From Euglena gracilis (Eukaryota; Euglenida; Euglenophyceae; Euglenales): DNA of 64,000 nt. The notes under the pieces were generated by a model, which saw nothing but the letters and a program-made list of their open reading frames with translations, ran no database searches and was not told where the DNA came from. Every line of letters starts with the position of its first letter. The first letter of the stretch is position 1. Positions 41,001-53,000 of the stretch are shown one piece after another. The DNA lies in contig CP154957.1 in NCBI GenBank assembly GCA_039621445.1, positions 26,644,541 to 26,708,540 on the forward strand. The letters run 5' to 3'. The position numbers and the translations under genes are program-made.

Positions 41001-44000
41001 CTCCGCGGCCTGCACCGGCTGCTGCGGGACACGGGCCACGCCGACCTCGTGGAGCTCGCCAAGTGCTACCGCGGCGGCTACCAGGCACCAGACCGGCGGC
41101 GCGTGGAGCAGGAGCTGTTCTGCGGGCAGCTGCGGGCAGAGCTGAACGGGACTCCCGGATACCTTATGGGTGGTGGGCGGGTGGGACGACCCCCTCTTTC
41201 CCGGGCAGCCCTGGCTGCGGGCGGTGGTGGCCACCACGGCGCTGGAGGTCGGGGTGGACGTCGGCAGCCTGGACCAGACAATTTTTTAAGCACTGTCCCC
41301 CCCCCCTCGGGGGGGGTGACTGACTGGTTTTTTCAGAGTGACTGACTGGTTTTGGGCCCGGACCCCTCCCCCCCCCCGGGGGGGTCGGCCAGGGGTGGGC
41401 AAAAGTGGCCCGGAGTGACCCCGGCGCCTTCGGCGCCGGGTAATTTTTTTTGGCCTAAAATGGTCTAAAGTGACTGGAAAGTGGCCGTTTTTCTGAGTGG
41501 CCGACCCCCCGGGGGGGGGGGTAGTGACTGTCTGGCTTCCCAAAAAGAAGTGACTGACTGGTTTTTTCAAAAAGTGGAGTGACCCCCCCCCCGGGGGTCG
41601 GTAAAAAATTGTATGGCCTGGACGCGGTGATCATGGTGGGCTACCCGGGGGCCAGGCCCGAGCTGTCTCCTCCCAGGAAAGCGCCAGGGGTCCTTTCACA
41701 ATTGCCATCAGACCAGGAAATACACGTCTCTTTTCTTGTTGTGTGCATTGCCATACAGGTTTTTCATTTGAACGTTTTTTTTTTTTTTTAGAAAAGCTGC
41801 CCTCCTTGCCCACCCCCCCCCCGCAATTTTGTGTCATATGACAGGACTGGCAGAAATTATGCTGCGTGCAGACACATGGAGGGGTGGGAGCGTCAAGGTG
41901 CGGCATCAAGGTGCGGCCGTCATGGAAGGGTGGTTTATTCCCCCTGCGGGATGAGGTTGGGGTATGCTCTCCGACTCAGTCTGGGGAGGACGGCGTTCCG
42001 CCCAACCCGGTGCGTGTCTGGGACGAAGGCCGGCCTGTGGCAGCAGATGGGCCGGGCGGGGCGGGGACGACGTCCGGGGCTGGCGGTGCTGGTCCCCCTG
42101 CCGGGCCCGTTGGACCAGTGCCCGGGGGCCGGGCGGAGCCCACCGCTGGCGGTGTGGTGGGGGACCAGATCAACCACCCCACCCCTCAAGGTCGGCCTCG
42201 GTTTCAAAGCGAGCCGCCTGGACCAAAACCTGATGGCGGCCATGTTGACCCATCGAGAGTCATTTGGGGAAGTGCCACTCGCCCCCTCCGGTGGTGTAGC
42301 TGGGAGGGGCCCAGCTACACCACCTCGCCCCCCCCCACCCCGGGGGGGGGGGGGGCCACCCCGGCCCCCGCCTGCACCTCATCCGCCACCCGGACGTGCT
42401 GCTGGGCCGCCAGGCGGAGCACACCGTGGTGGACCCCGGCAACCCGGTGGTGCTCCGCCAGCACCTGCTGTGTGCAGCCGCGGAACAGCCCCTCACAGAA
42501 GCAGAGCATGCGGCCAGACTGAAATGCAACCTGATGCCAGCTCCTCCTTTGGGGGGGTGCATGCCTGGGGGACAGGCCTTTGCTCAAGGTTCGCAGTGCC
42601 CCCGGGGGCAGTGGGGGCTGGTGAACCCCCCGGGGGAATCTGCTTGCAAGGCCAGCTAGTGGAAAAAAATTTCCAGTGGCCGACACAAAGCATCAAAAAA
42701 AAATCTTGGGAACCCCAAAAATGGCCAAAAAGGTATTTTTGGGATTTTTTGGAACAAAACCAGCCAAAAGCCCCATTAAAAAAACCTCATTTCCACCTTG
42801 GTGCACAGCCCGAAGGAATTTTTTTCCAGTTGGGGGACCCCCCGGACCCCCCCCCCCGGGGGGTCTAGCTAGTCTAATTTTTCCATTGTCTTGCAAAATG
42901 GCTGGCCAGTGGATTTTAAATCCTTAAGCAATGGCCTGCTGTAGGGTTGTTGTGAGAGGTTACATTCAATTTGGTTGGCCGCGGTCAGTTGTGGGGTCCC
43001 TTTTCAACAGATAGTAACTGCTTTCGGCTGTGGCCAGCTGTCGCTCCAACCAATTACTGAACAAATTCAGAATTTGATGACGTTGAAGGCATAGGGTTAG
43101 GTTCATTTTCTCATGCAAACAGTTGGACCATGGCTGCCCGGCGTCGCCATGCCCCAACAGGGTACCCAGCGAACCCAAATGGCGGCCCAACAAGGACCAA
43201 AAATATGGGGGACCCGAGTGAGGTGCCGAAGTCGCCGAGTGAGGGTCCCCCCATGTACACTGACCTACACTGTATGGGGCCAATTTGTCACGCAAATATG
43301 TGCACACATCGCAAACACAAGTCCCATACTCTGTGATGACCCTGATTAAACCCCCCCCACCTATAAGAAACCCGTTTCTTATAGGTGGGTTTCCAAAAAA
43401 TGGCCCGAGGGGTTTCTTATAGGTGGGTTTCAATGTCCGAAAATTTTTTGAGCCGACAAAAGGCCAAAAGTGACCAAAAACAATCAAAAATTTTATTCGG
43501 CGCCTTCGGCACTGAATGAAAATGGAGGGTTTCTTACCCCCCCCCATGTCCAACGACCCCCCTATGTCCAATGACCACCCCCCCGGTCAGAGGACGCCTT
43601 TTCGGAGGTTTGACCAAATTTTTGGTCCCGGCGTGAAGCGCCGGGACGAAAAATTTTGCCCAAAAATTGGCCAAAAATTTGGCCAAAATGCCATTTTTGA
43701 CACTTTTTGGACAAAAATTTGTCAAAATTGCCCAAAATTTTCGGCACGAAGCGCCGGAAGGGAAATTTGGGCATTTTTGGGTGGGTAGGGACCCGGGTAC
43801 CCACCAACTTTCTTTTGACCCCATGTCCAACGACCACCCCCCCCCCCGGTCAGAGGACACCTTTTTGGTCATTACCCTATGTCCAACGACCACCCCTCAG
43901 AGGACAGAGGTTACCGGTCATTGGACATAGGGGGGGGGTAAGGTGGTTGGGTTCAAAGCTCCCCAGGGGTTTCTTATAGGTGGGGGTTTCTTATAGGTGG

Positions 44001-47000
44001 GGGTTTCTTATGGGTGGGGGGGTTTACATTCATGCCTGGCCGCAGCCAGCCACAGCCAGCCGTGCTTTCAACCGCAGTACTTTGAGCAACATCCATGGTT
44101 GGATTCGCAGCCGCGCCAGGCCACGTCCGGGTAAAACTCAACCAAAGAAAGAATTTTTGGGGGGCTCTGGGTGGCAATCGGCTGCGGCTCCAACCAATTT
44201 GAATGCCTGGGAAGTCACTCCATGGCCGGATCCAAACTCACCAAGGGAAGCGGTGCAGGCATAATGGCCAGAAGCGTCCAGGAACTCAGCCGAAAATGGC
44301 CATTTTGGTCCAAATTTTGCCTGCGGACCCCTGCGTCGACCGACCCCCCGAGGGGGAGGGAGGTCGCCTGCCCTGAGACCCCCTCCCCGGAGGGCTGTTC
44401 CGATTCAGTCTGCACTCGACAGGGCCGGCCCGTTGGGGCGACGCCTACGCAGAGGTCGTGGCAGAGCTGCTGGCGGCGGGGGCCCTGCGGTGGGGGCCGG
44501 GCGGCGGTGGGGGCCCACAGCTGGGGCCGGGCGACGGCGGCGGGCGGCGCCGGCCGGGCCCGCACGCCGCGGTCTCGCTGCGGAACGTTGCCCGTGCCCA
44601 GGGACCCATTGGGCAGGGCCGATCCTCTCGAGGGTGTGGCGCCCCACTTTTGGTATGATTCACACCCCTGAAGAAGGCAGCGACGTCGTTGTGGCAAATG
44701 GGAGGGTGCACCTTCTCAGGCGGCGCATCTCGCACTTAACCTTTATTGGTCGATATGCGCATATTCGCACATTGACCTTTTGAGCACCGGCGTTGCAAGG
44801 GGTGAGAGCGAGAGGCAGCAGGATTGGACAAAATACGGGCGATTTCTCGTTTTTGGCGCTGGCTCTCCCGGGAATTACCCCCCCTTGTCCAACGACCCCG
44901 GGGGGGGTTGCTGTGGGAGGTTGGATCGAGTTTGGTTGGCGGCCGCGGCCCCAACCACGGCTGTTTGGCGGCCGACCGCGGCCGGCCGCGGCCAATTGGG
45001 GTTCCAACCAAGCCACTTTTTTTCTTCAGATGGTTGGAAAGTTAGCCAGCCGCGGCCGACCGCGGCCGGCCGCGGTCGACAACATTTCCAACCGAGCGGG
45101 TGTCTGGTTGGAATGTGGGATGGCCGCGGCCAGCCGCGGCCGGCTCATTTCCAACCAACCAAAAATTTTCAAAGGTCTGGTTGGAATGGCATCGGCCTCT
45201 TGTGGCTGACCGCGGCCGACCGCGGTCAGCCGCGGTCGGCCGCGGTCAGCCGCGGCCGACCGCGGTTCCAACCAGCACCGACCATCCACTGTTATTCCAT
45301 TCCAGACCCCCCCCCAACCCCCCACCACCCCCCCCCCCCCCCCCCCCCCCCCCCCCACCCCCCCCACCCCCCACAACCCACCCACACCCAACACCACCAC
45401 CCCCCCCACCCCCCCCCCCACCCCCCCCCCACCCCCCCACACCCCCCCCCCCCCCCACACCCCCCCACACCCCCCCACCCCCCCACACCCCCACACCCCC
45501 CCACCCCCCCACCCCCCCCCCCCCACATAACCCCCCCCCCCCCCCCCCCCCACCCCCCCCACCCCCCACACCCCCCACATTTCACATCATTTCACGTCAC
45601 CTTTTTTATTTTTATTTTTTTTTTTATATTTATATTTATTTTTTTCACTCCTCTTTTCATTCTTTTATTTTTGGTATCTCTGCAAAAGAACCCGATGGCG
45701 TTTCATTGTGGCCAAAAAGACTTTGTGAGGTTATTTGAAGGAGGACGCCCACACCCCCACACCCCCCCACCCCCCCGCACCCCCCCCCACCCCCCCCCAC
45801 CCCCCCCCCCACACCCCCACACACCCCCCCACACCCCCCACACCCCCCACACCCCCCACATGTCGCATCATTTCACGTGACCTTTTTTTTTTTTTTTTTT
45901 TGTTTTTATATTTATTTTTTATTTTTTTCATTTCTCTTTTCATTCTTTTATTTTTGGCATTTCTGCAAAAGAACCCGATGGTGTTTCATTGTGGCCAAAA
46001 AGATTTTGAGATGTTATTTGAAGGAGTAGGGTTAGGGTTACGAGTCTTGTCCAAACAGCAGAATATTTCCTGCTCAACGTTGTTAGATTGGTCTCTACAA
46101 GGTACTCAGCGAACCCAAAGGGCCCTGGGCGGATTCCTGAGGGTGATCATCCTGGGGGTTGGCAGATAACACGGGTTTATTTTGTTAATGAAAGGGATTG
46201 GGTTGGGTCGATTTGCACCCGAAAAAGGGGTTGGCAGATAAAACGGGTTTATTTTGTTAATGAAAGGGATAGGGTTAGGTCGACTTGCACCCGAGAAGGG
46301 GTTGGCAGATAAAAGGGGTTGGCAGACATAAAACGGGTTTGTTTTGTTAATGAAAGGGATAGGGTTAGGTCGACTTGCACCTGAGAAGGGGTTTATTTTG
46401 TTAATGAAAGGGGTAGGGTTCAGGGATTTTTTTAAGTTTGGACCCCCGGGGGGGGGGAGGGGGGGGGGTGGGTGCCGCCGGCCCCCCTCCCCCCCCCCGG
46501 GGGGGGGGTACCCCCCGGAGGGGGGTGGGATATACTTTTTGGCGCCGCAGGCGCCGAAAAAATTCTATTTTTAGCACTTTTCGCGATTTTTCGGCCATTT
46601 TTTGTGGGTCCCCCGGACCCCCCTCCCCCCCCCCCCGACGGAGGGCCCCACCCCACCGGGTGGGTGGGTGGGGGGGGGGGGGGACCCCCCCCCCTCCCCC
46701 CCCCCCGGTCTTAAAAAAACCCCTGGTAGGGTTAGGTCGACTTGCACCCGAGAAGGGGTTGGCGGATAAAAGGGGTTGGCAGATAACACGGGTTTATTTT
46801 GTTAATGAAAGGGATTGGGTTGGGTCGACTTGCACCTGAGAAGGGGTTGGCAGATAAAACGGGTTTATTTTGTTAATGAAAGGGATAGGGTTAGGTCGAC
46901 TTGCACCCGAGAAGGGGTTGGCAGATAAAAGGGGTTTGTTTTGTTAATGAAAGGGATAGGGTTAGGTCGACTTGCACCCGAGAAGGGGTTGGCAGATAAA

Positions 47001-50000
47001 AGGGGTTGGCAGATAAAACGGGTTTATTTTGTTAATGAAAGGGATAGGGTTAGGTCGACTTGCACCCGAGAAGGGGTTGGCAGATAAAACGGGTTTATTT
47101 TGTTAATGAAAGGGATAGGGTTAGGTCGACTTGCACCCGAGAAGGGGTTGGCAGATAAAAGGGGTTGGCAGATAACACGGGTTTATTTTGTTAATGAAAG
47201 GGATAGGGTTAGGTCGACTTGCACCCGAGAAGGGGTTGGCAGATAAAACGGGTTTATTTTGTTAATGAAAGGGATAGGGTTAGGTCGACTTGCACCCGAG
47301 AAGGGGTTGGCAGATAAAAGGGGTTTCTTTTGTTAATGAAAGGGATAGGGTTAGGTCGACTTGCACCCGAGAAGGGGTTGGCAGATAAAAGGGGTTGGCA
47401 GATGAAAGGGATAGGGTTAGGTCGACTTGCACCCGAGAAGGGGTTGGCAGATAAAACGGGTTTATTTTGTTAATGAAAGGGATAGGGTTAGGTCGACTTG
47501 CACCCGAGAAGGGGTTGGCAGATAAAAGGGGTTGGCAGATAAAACGGGTTTATTTTGTTAATGAAAGGGATAGGGTTAGGTCGACTTGCACCCGAGAAGG
47601 GGTTGGCAGATAAAAGGGTTTTATTTTGTTAATGAAAGGGATAGGGTTAGGTCGACTTGCACCCGAGAAGGGGTTGGCAGATAAAAGGGGTTGGCAGATA
47701 AAACGGGTTTATTTTGTTAATGAAAGGGATAGGGTTAGGTCGACTTGCACCTGAGAAGGGGTTGGCAGATAAAAGGGGTTTACTTTGTTAATGAAAGGGA
47801 TAGGGTTAGGTCGACTTGCACCTGAGAAGGGGTTGGCAGATAAAAGGGGTTGGCAGATAAAAAGGGGTTTTAAAGGGATAGGGTTAGGTCGACTTGCACC
47901 CGAGAAGGGGTTGGCAGATAAAAGGGGTTGGCAGATAAAACGGGTTTATTTTGTTAATGAAAGGGATAGGGTTAGGTCGACTTGCACCCGAGAAGGGGTT
48001 GGCAGATAAAACGGGGTTATTTTGTTAATGAAAGGGATAGGGTTAGGTCGACTTGCACCCGAGAAGGGGTTGGCAGATAAAACGGGGTTATTTTGTTAAT
48101 GAAAGGGATAGGGTTAGGTCGGGTATTTTGTCCCCCCCCACCCGCCTCCACGCCTCCCCCCACCTAACAACCCCCAGCCCAAAACCCTGTTGTTTGGGAG
48201 GAACAAGAACATGTTCATCTGTCCTCCCCATTTGCAAACACAGGTATGACGCTCAGAGAGTGGTTTACCTGAGTGGTTCAAGTCCATGCTGGCAAAAGGC
48301 GTAACGTCCAGCGTCGTGGGTTCGAGCCCCACACCGCTCTATTTTCCAATTTTTGAAAAATAGTTCATGTGGACATTTATGTGAACTAAAGTAAGCAATG
48401 TGGGTTTTGAACGTACGCATCTAGATTTCACTATTTATAACAGCATGGTCTTTGACCACTCGGCTAATTGCTCCATGGTTGCTTCTGGTTGGAAATGGCC
48501 AGAAGCCGTCGTTGACCGCGGCCGGCCGCGGCCAGCCGCGGCCAGCCGCGGCCAGCCCATTTCCAACCACACCCCCTCGTTGTTGGAAATGTTTTTGGCC
48601 GCGGCTGGCCGCGGCCAGATCCTTTCCAACCAAGAGCGTTGCACACCTGCTGTGGTTGGGACCGCGGCCGACCGCGGCCGGCCGCGGCCAAATGACTGTC
48701 CAACCACGCATGGAAATTTTCGGTTGTGGTTGGACCGCGGCCGGCCGCGGTCGCCCGCGGTTCCAACCACAGCTGTTTTCCGCGGCCGACCGCGGCCGGC
48801 CGCGGCCGGCCGCGGTCCAACCAAACTCGATCCAACCTCCCACAGCACACCTCCCAACGACCCCCCCCCCCTGGTCAGTAGCGCTCTTTTTTCCAGGTGA
48901 TCTTGTTTCTAGACATTCGCGTTCTCTCCTCCAGCCTTTTCTTACAACTTTCATGGCGGATTTTGTACCTGGTTAACAAGTTCTTTATCTGCACAAAAAA
49001 GCAAAAATATTCCTCCTGGTCGAAGAAACAGGAAGATTTCACACACGTAATATTGCAATTCTGGCAGTCGTTATTCTTGAAAAAAGTATCCAGCAATCAC
49101 AGGGGCTTACGCATCATCAATTCCTCCCGCGCAATTTCCAAACCGATGGCGTGAAAACGATCGGTCGTGCGGGTTGTAAGTTAGGCATACACACCTGCCC
49201 ATGGAGCAGACAAATTTTCTCTTGTCATTTAGTGTGTTCCAGTAAACATTTTGCATTACCTAAAACCAGAATTTCTTCGCTGCACAATAGTGTATTTCCC
49301 AAATTTCAAGTGGTTGATGTGCGCAAATGCGCACATCAACCATTCACATATTTGCGCATACCAACCACGTGTGTATTTTGCGTAGGTGATTGATGTGCGC
49401 ATTTGTGCACATCAACCACTTATGTATTTTGTATGTGGTTGGTGTGCATATTTGCGCACATTGACCATCCACAACTACATGAGTGGTCGATGTGCGCAAA
49501 TGCACACACCAGCCACCTACACATATTTGGTTGGTGTGCACAAATGCGCACATCGACCCTCACTTCATAAATTTGTGTCTCGCGAGTGTTCCATCGGTAG
49601 ACACACATTTCGGTCCGTCGACAGTGCCAGAGTTCTGGAAAGATTTTTACCCCACAATGTCTAATTTATCTAAATGCACACCACATAGTCCAAATGGTGG
49701 AAAGTTGGTCCCCTTCAAACAGGTATGCATCACCTGGCAGTTACAGGCAACACAGACACGCCGAAACCCATCGTCGTGGCGGCCAGGGTGTACAGCCCAC
49801 CTGTTTCACAGACGACAACACTGATCGGTCGCTGCAGACGTATCACACAGCTCGTTGGGGTGATAGTTTGAAACCTTTGTGTTTCCCAACCTGTGTCGTG
49901 AGTTGTGAATCTTATATCATGCTGTTTTCCCAGGTGCATTCGGCGGTTCAAGGAAATTGTAAAAAATGTCTATTTGCGCAATTGCGCACATCGACAAAGA

Positions 50001-53000
50001 AAAAAATCTTTAAGTGCAAGATCGCCGCCTAAGACCATGGGAGAGAGGTGGTTATTAGAGAGAGTGAAGTCGTCAGGGTGGGATGCCGCAGGAGGTACCC
50101 CCCCTGTCTAAGCATCCCCCAGTTCTCACTTATCTTTTCAAAGGTAGTATTATTTGGTGTATATTTCATATTTTTTTCCTTTCCATTTCCTCCTGGCAAG
50201 TGTGGTGTGGCCAGGGTGCTTTATCATTTTTGTCGGTGTGTTTATTGTGAATGGAAGTTTTTTTTGTGTCGAGTTGTTGTTTTGAAAGAGCCCCGGTTGT
50301 ATGGGGGCATTGTTGATGCTGCTATGGTTGGGGAATCCAATTGTGGACCTGGTTTTCCCAAGGTGGAGTATGAGCGCCATGGACAGGTGTTGCCATGATG
50401 ATATGATGATGGAAGGTAACAATGCCGTTTTTCATCTCTAACGGCGCGAAGCGGATAAAAAGCAGAAAGATATTTGTGGGCATTGTCGGATTGGGTTATT
50501 TAAGGCCTTAAAATAATTATTTAAGGGACAGATCTTGCTGTTCCAAAGGAACGGTTGGGAACCACTTGCATCCTCTGGGGGATTTTTTTTTAATTTGGAA
50601 TACAATTTTACAATTTTTCATGAGGAGGAAGAGCTGCAACACAGTGTTTTTCGGACAATAACAGAAAGCCATGTCTGGCAGCCTCTGAAATAATGAAGCA
50701 AACAAGAAAGTGGGGTTACCAAACATCCTCCGTAATGACCGTGCATCTGCCCAAGCACAAATTCTTCCTTTTTGTGCACCTTTGCGTCGCACTGGTGGTT
50801 GGTTGCCTTTTATTCCAGGAGAGCCAATTTGATTTAGGCGTCGTAAATTGCCCAAAAGCTTTGGACGCTTTGAAGCGGAAAGCGGAAGAGGAGGAAGCGA
50901 AAAAACGCTTCGTCCGACCCCCCCAAATTTTTTTGTTTTTTTATGGAAGAGGCCGTATTTGGGCCGTTTCTGCCGACGTTTTGGCTTGGAGTAATGGCTC
51001 TCTATAAGAGGCTGAAATGAGCGAAAAGGGGTATAAAATTTTCAGTGAAAGCCAAAATCGGCAAAAAGAACACAAAATTTTCAGATGAAGCGAAAAATCG
51101 CTTCGTCACTGCCCAGTTCTACTGCACTCGGTGGCGCCGAAAACCAAAATGACCCAAAATGGGGTCTCACAATGACAGAAAGAAAAGGGGAAGCGGAAAT
51201 TGCCAGAAACCGCTTCCTTATTCGACGTCTTCAGTGGAAATGATGGGTAGGCGGAGGTAGAAGGATGTGTACCGCAGAAACCCCCAAAAAATTTAAGTGG
51301 CCGGAAGGAAGCGGAATCACGCTTCCTACTGACAATTTTGAATTTTCAGGGCCATGACTTCGAAGGTCTGAGGGGTCTGAAGGGGCACTAAAACGAGGGG
51401 GAGATGAAGTCGGAACCCGCTGCCTACATCTGGCATGTACGCAATTCAAGCTAGGCCGTATGTGATGGATGTTCGAGTGGTCATGAGAGGACACACGCGC
51501 AGCTTGTGCTGTGATGGCACGTTCACCTTCGCGAGTGGTAGAACATGCTCAACCAGGTCCAGATAGGGCCTTGCAAAATGATGCACGAATGCAGGGGGAG
51601 GGAGGCAGGAGGTTTAGCACCGTTACATGGGAAACCTGGGTGTCAACGAGATGCTGTGATTTGGCCCAATTGTATTGTGGGACATGGAACGTCACCTGGA
51701 TGCTTTTGGTGTGCCCACGGCAGCCATCTTGTTTGGTACCTAAAAGACCCACAGCCGTGCGCATTCAAAGGGAATGCATTGTACCCTCCCAACGAGTGCA
51801 GGCATCGTGCCAGTGCAGGGCACTATGACAATTGCGGAACGGCACCTGAATTGACCAGGGGGAGTGCCATCCGGGACAGTTTTCAGCCAAACATGACGGG
51901 TCTGAAGTGCTTTTGTGGGTTCAATAACGAGTTCAATAACGAGCTGGGAAGCAGCTTCGTGGATGACGCGGGTTACCGTGTGGTTTAGAGAGCGCCTCCC
52001 TTTCCCGAGACAAACATGTGCGCTTCCTTCACCGGCTGTAATTGTTGCCGTTGCTGTGATGTGGCAGGCAATCACTTTCTCGTCGTATGCACTGCATCCT
52101 CCATAATTCTGGAGGTCTTGCTTCACAATTGTATGAGGAAGCGCAAACCCGCTTCTTTTACGTTTTCCAGAATCACCTGAAACATGTTTATGTTGGTTTG
52201 TTTTTGGAGTTAGTCATTCAATGGGGTCCTGCAGAGTTTGCAGAGCAGTTCCTGCACAGGAGACAAGGGCGGAAGTGGCCTGGTGTGCATTGCAGAGGGG
52301 TGTGGTGATGGGTGGCTTTGTACATTGTCGTTGAGGGCAGCAGCGCAGATGAGATGAGTCACGTAGAAATGAGAACGAGAGGAGAGCACCGTACACAGCT
52401 TGAAGGTGGCGTTGGATTTCACTTGTGGCAGTCCAGAGGACATCTTTGGTGTTCCAGGCATATCACAGCCAGAAGGGGTCAAGGGAAGGGGAGACCGTGA
52501 GATGGGGACCCAGAAGGTGAAGGACGACGGTGGTTTCAAGGGAATGGAGGCAGTTGTCCTCTTTTTGCCACTGTCAACTGTGTATTTGCATCTTCCGTTG
52601 GTTGATTTCTGGTGCCAGAGAAAGAAAACAAGGCAAAGTGAAGGCTGGAAGTGGAGTCTCAGACATTTTGCTAGAAATGCAAAAAATCTGTGCCATTTCC
52701 CCTTTAAACAGCCCCCCCCCTTCAATTTTAAAACCACTGCAAATCCCTCACGAAATTTCCAGCTATGGAGAACTCTGTCTTAAATGCCCCCTCAAGTTAT
52801 TTCTTCCCCGGCCAAAGCGCAGGCAGGTGGGCCTTACCCGTGAGGTTTCGTCCATTTGCCACCCTCAGGCCATCTTTCAAGGCCCACCTCTGCCTGTTAC
52901 CAGGGGGGGGGGAAATGCGTTTCGCATTTTTTCGCATTTTTGCGCATTTTTTGTGCATTTTTTCAAATTTTCCAAAAATGCGCATTTTTGCGCATTTTTT

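Larger units (their letters stand above)
44715..50033. mobile_element. Transposon B: non-coding relative of A, ~5.3 kb
   Basis: Left end CTCAGGCGGCGCATCTCGCA (44715 on); complement of the right end is CTTAGGCGGCGATCTTGCAC (about 22 of 25 with one gap over the longer match). Flanks ACCTT and ACCAT (4 of 5). Carries TGCGCA palindromes next to both ends, GC palindromes in both arms and a 71-bp tandem array. No credible gene seen. Confidence 0.75.

Noticed and set aside
43000-43350. Minus-strand ORF 42966-43571 as a gene
   Set aside because: Runs across MITE ends with no recognisable domain.
44890-46000. 366-aa and 212-aa proline/histidine-rich ORFs
   Set aside because: Produced by the polycytosine CCCCCCACA tracts. 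No codon bias or conserved domain.
46140-48120. Chromosome end (telomere)
   Set aside because: The array is interstitial with ordinary sequence and gene exons on both sides, and the unit is 71 bp rather than a short telomeric repeat.
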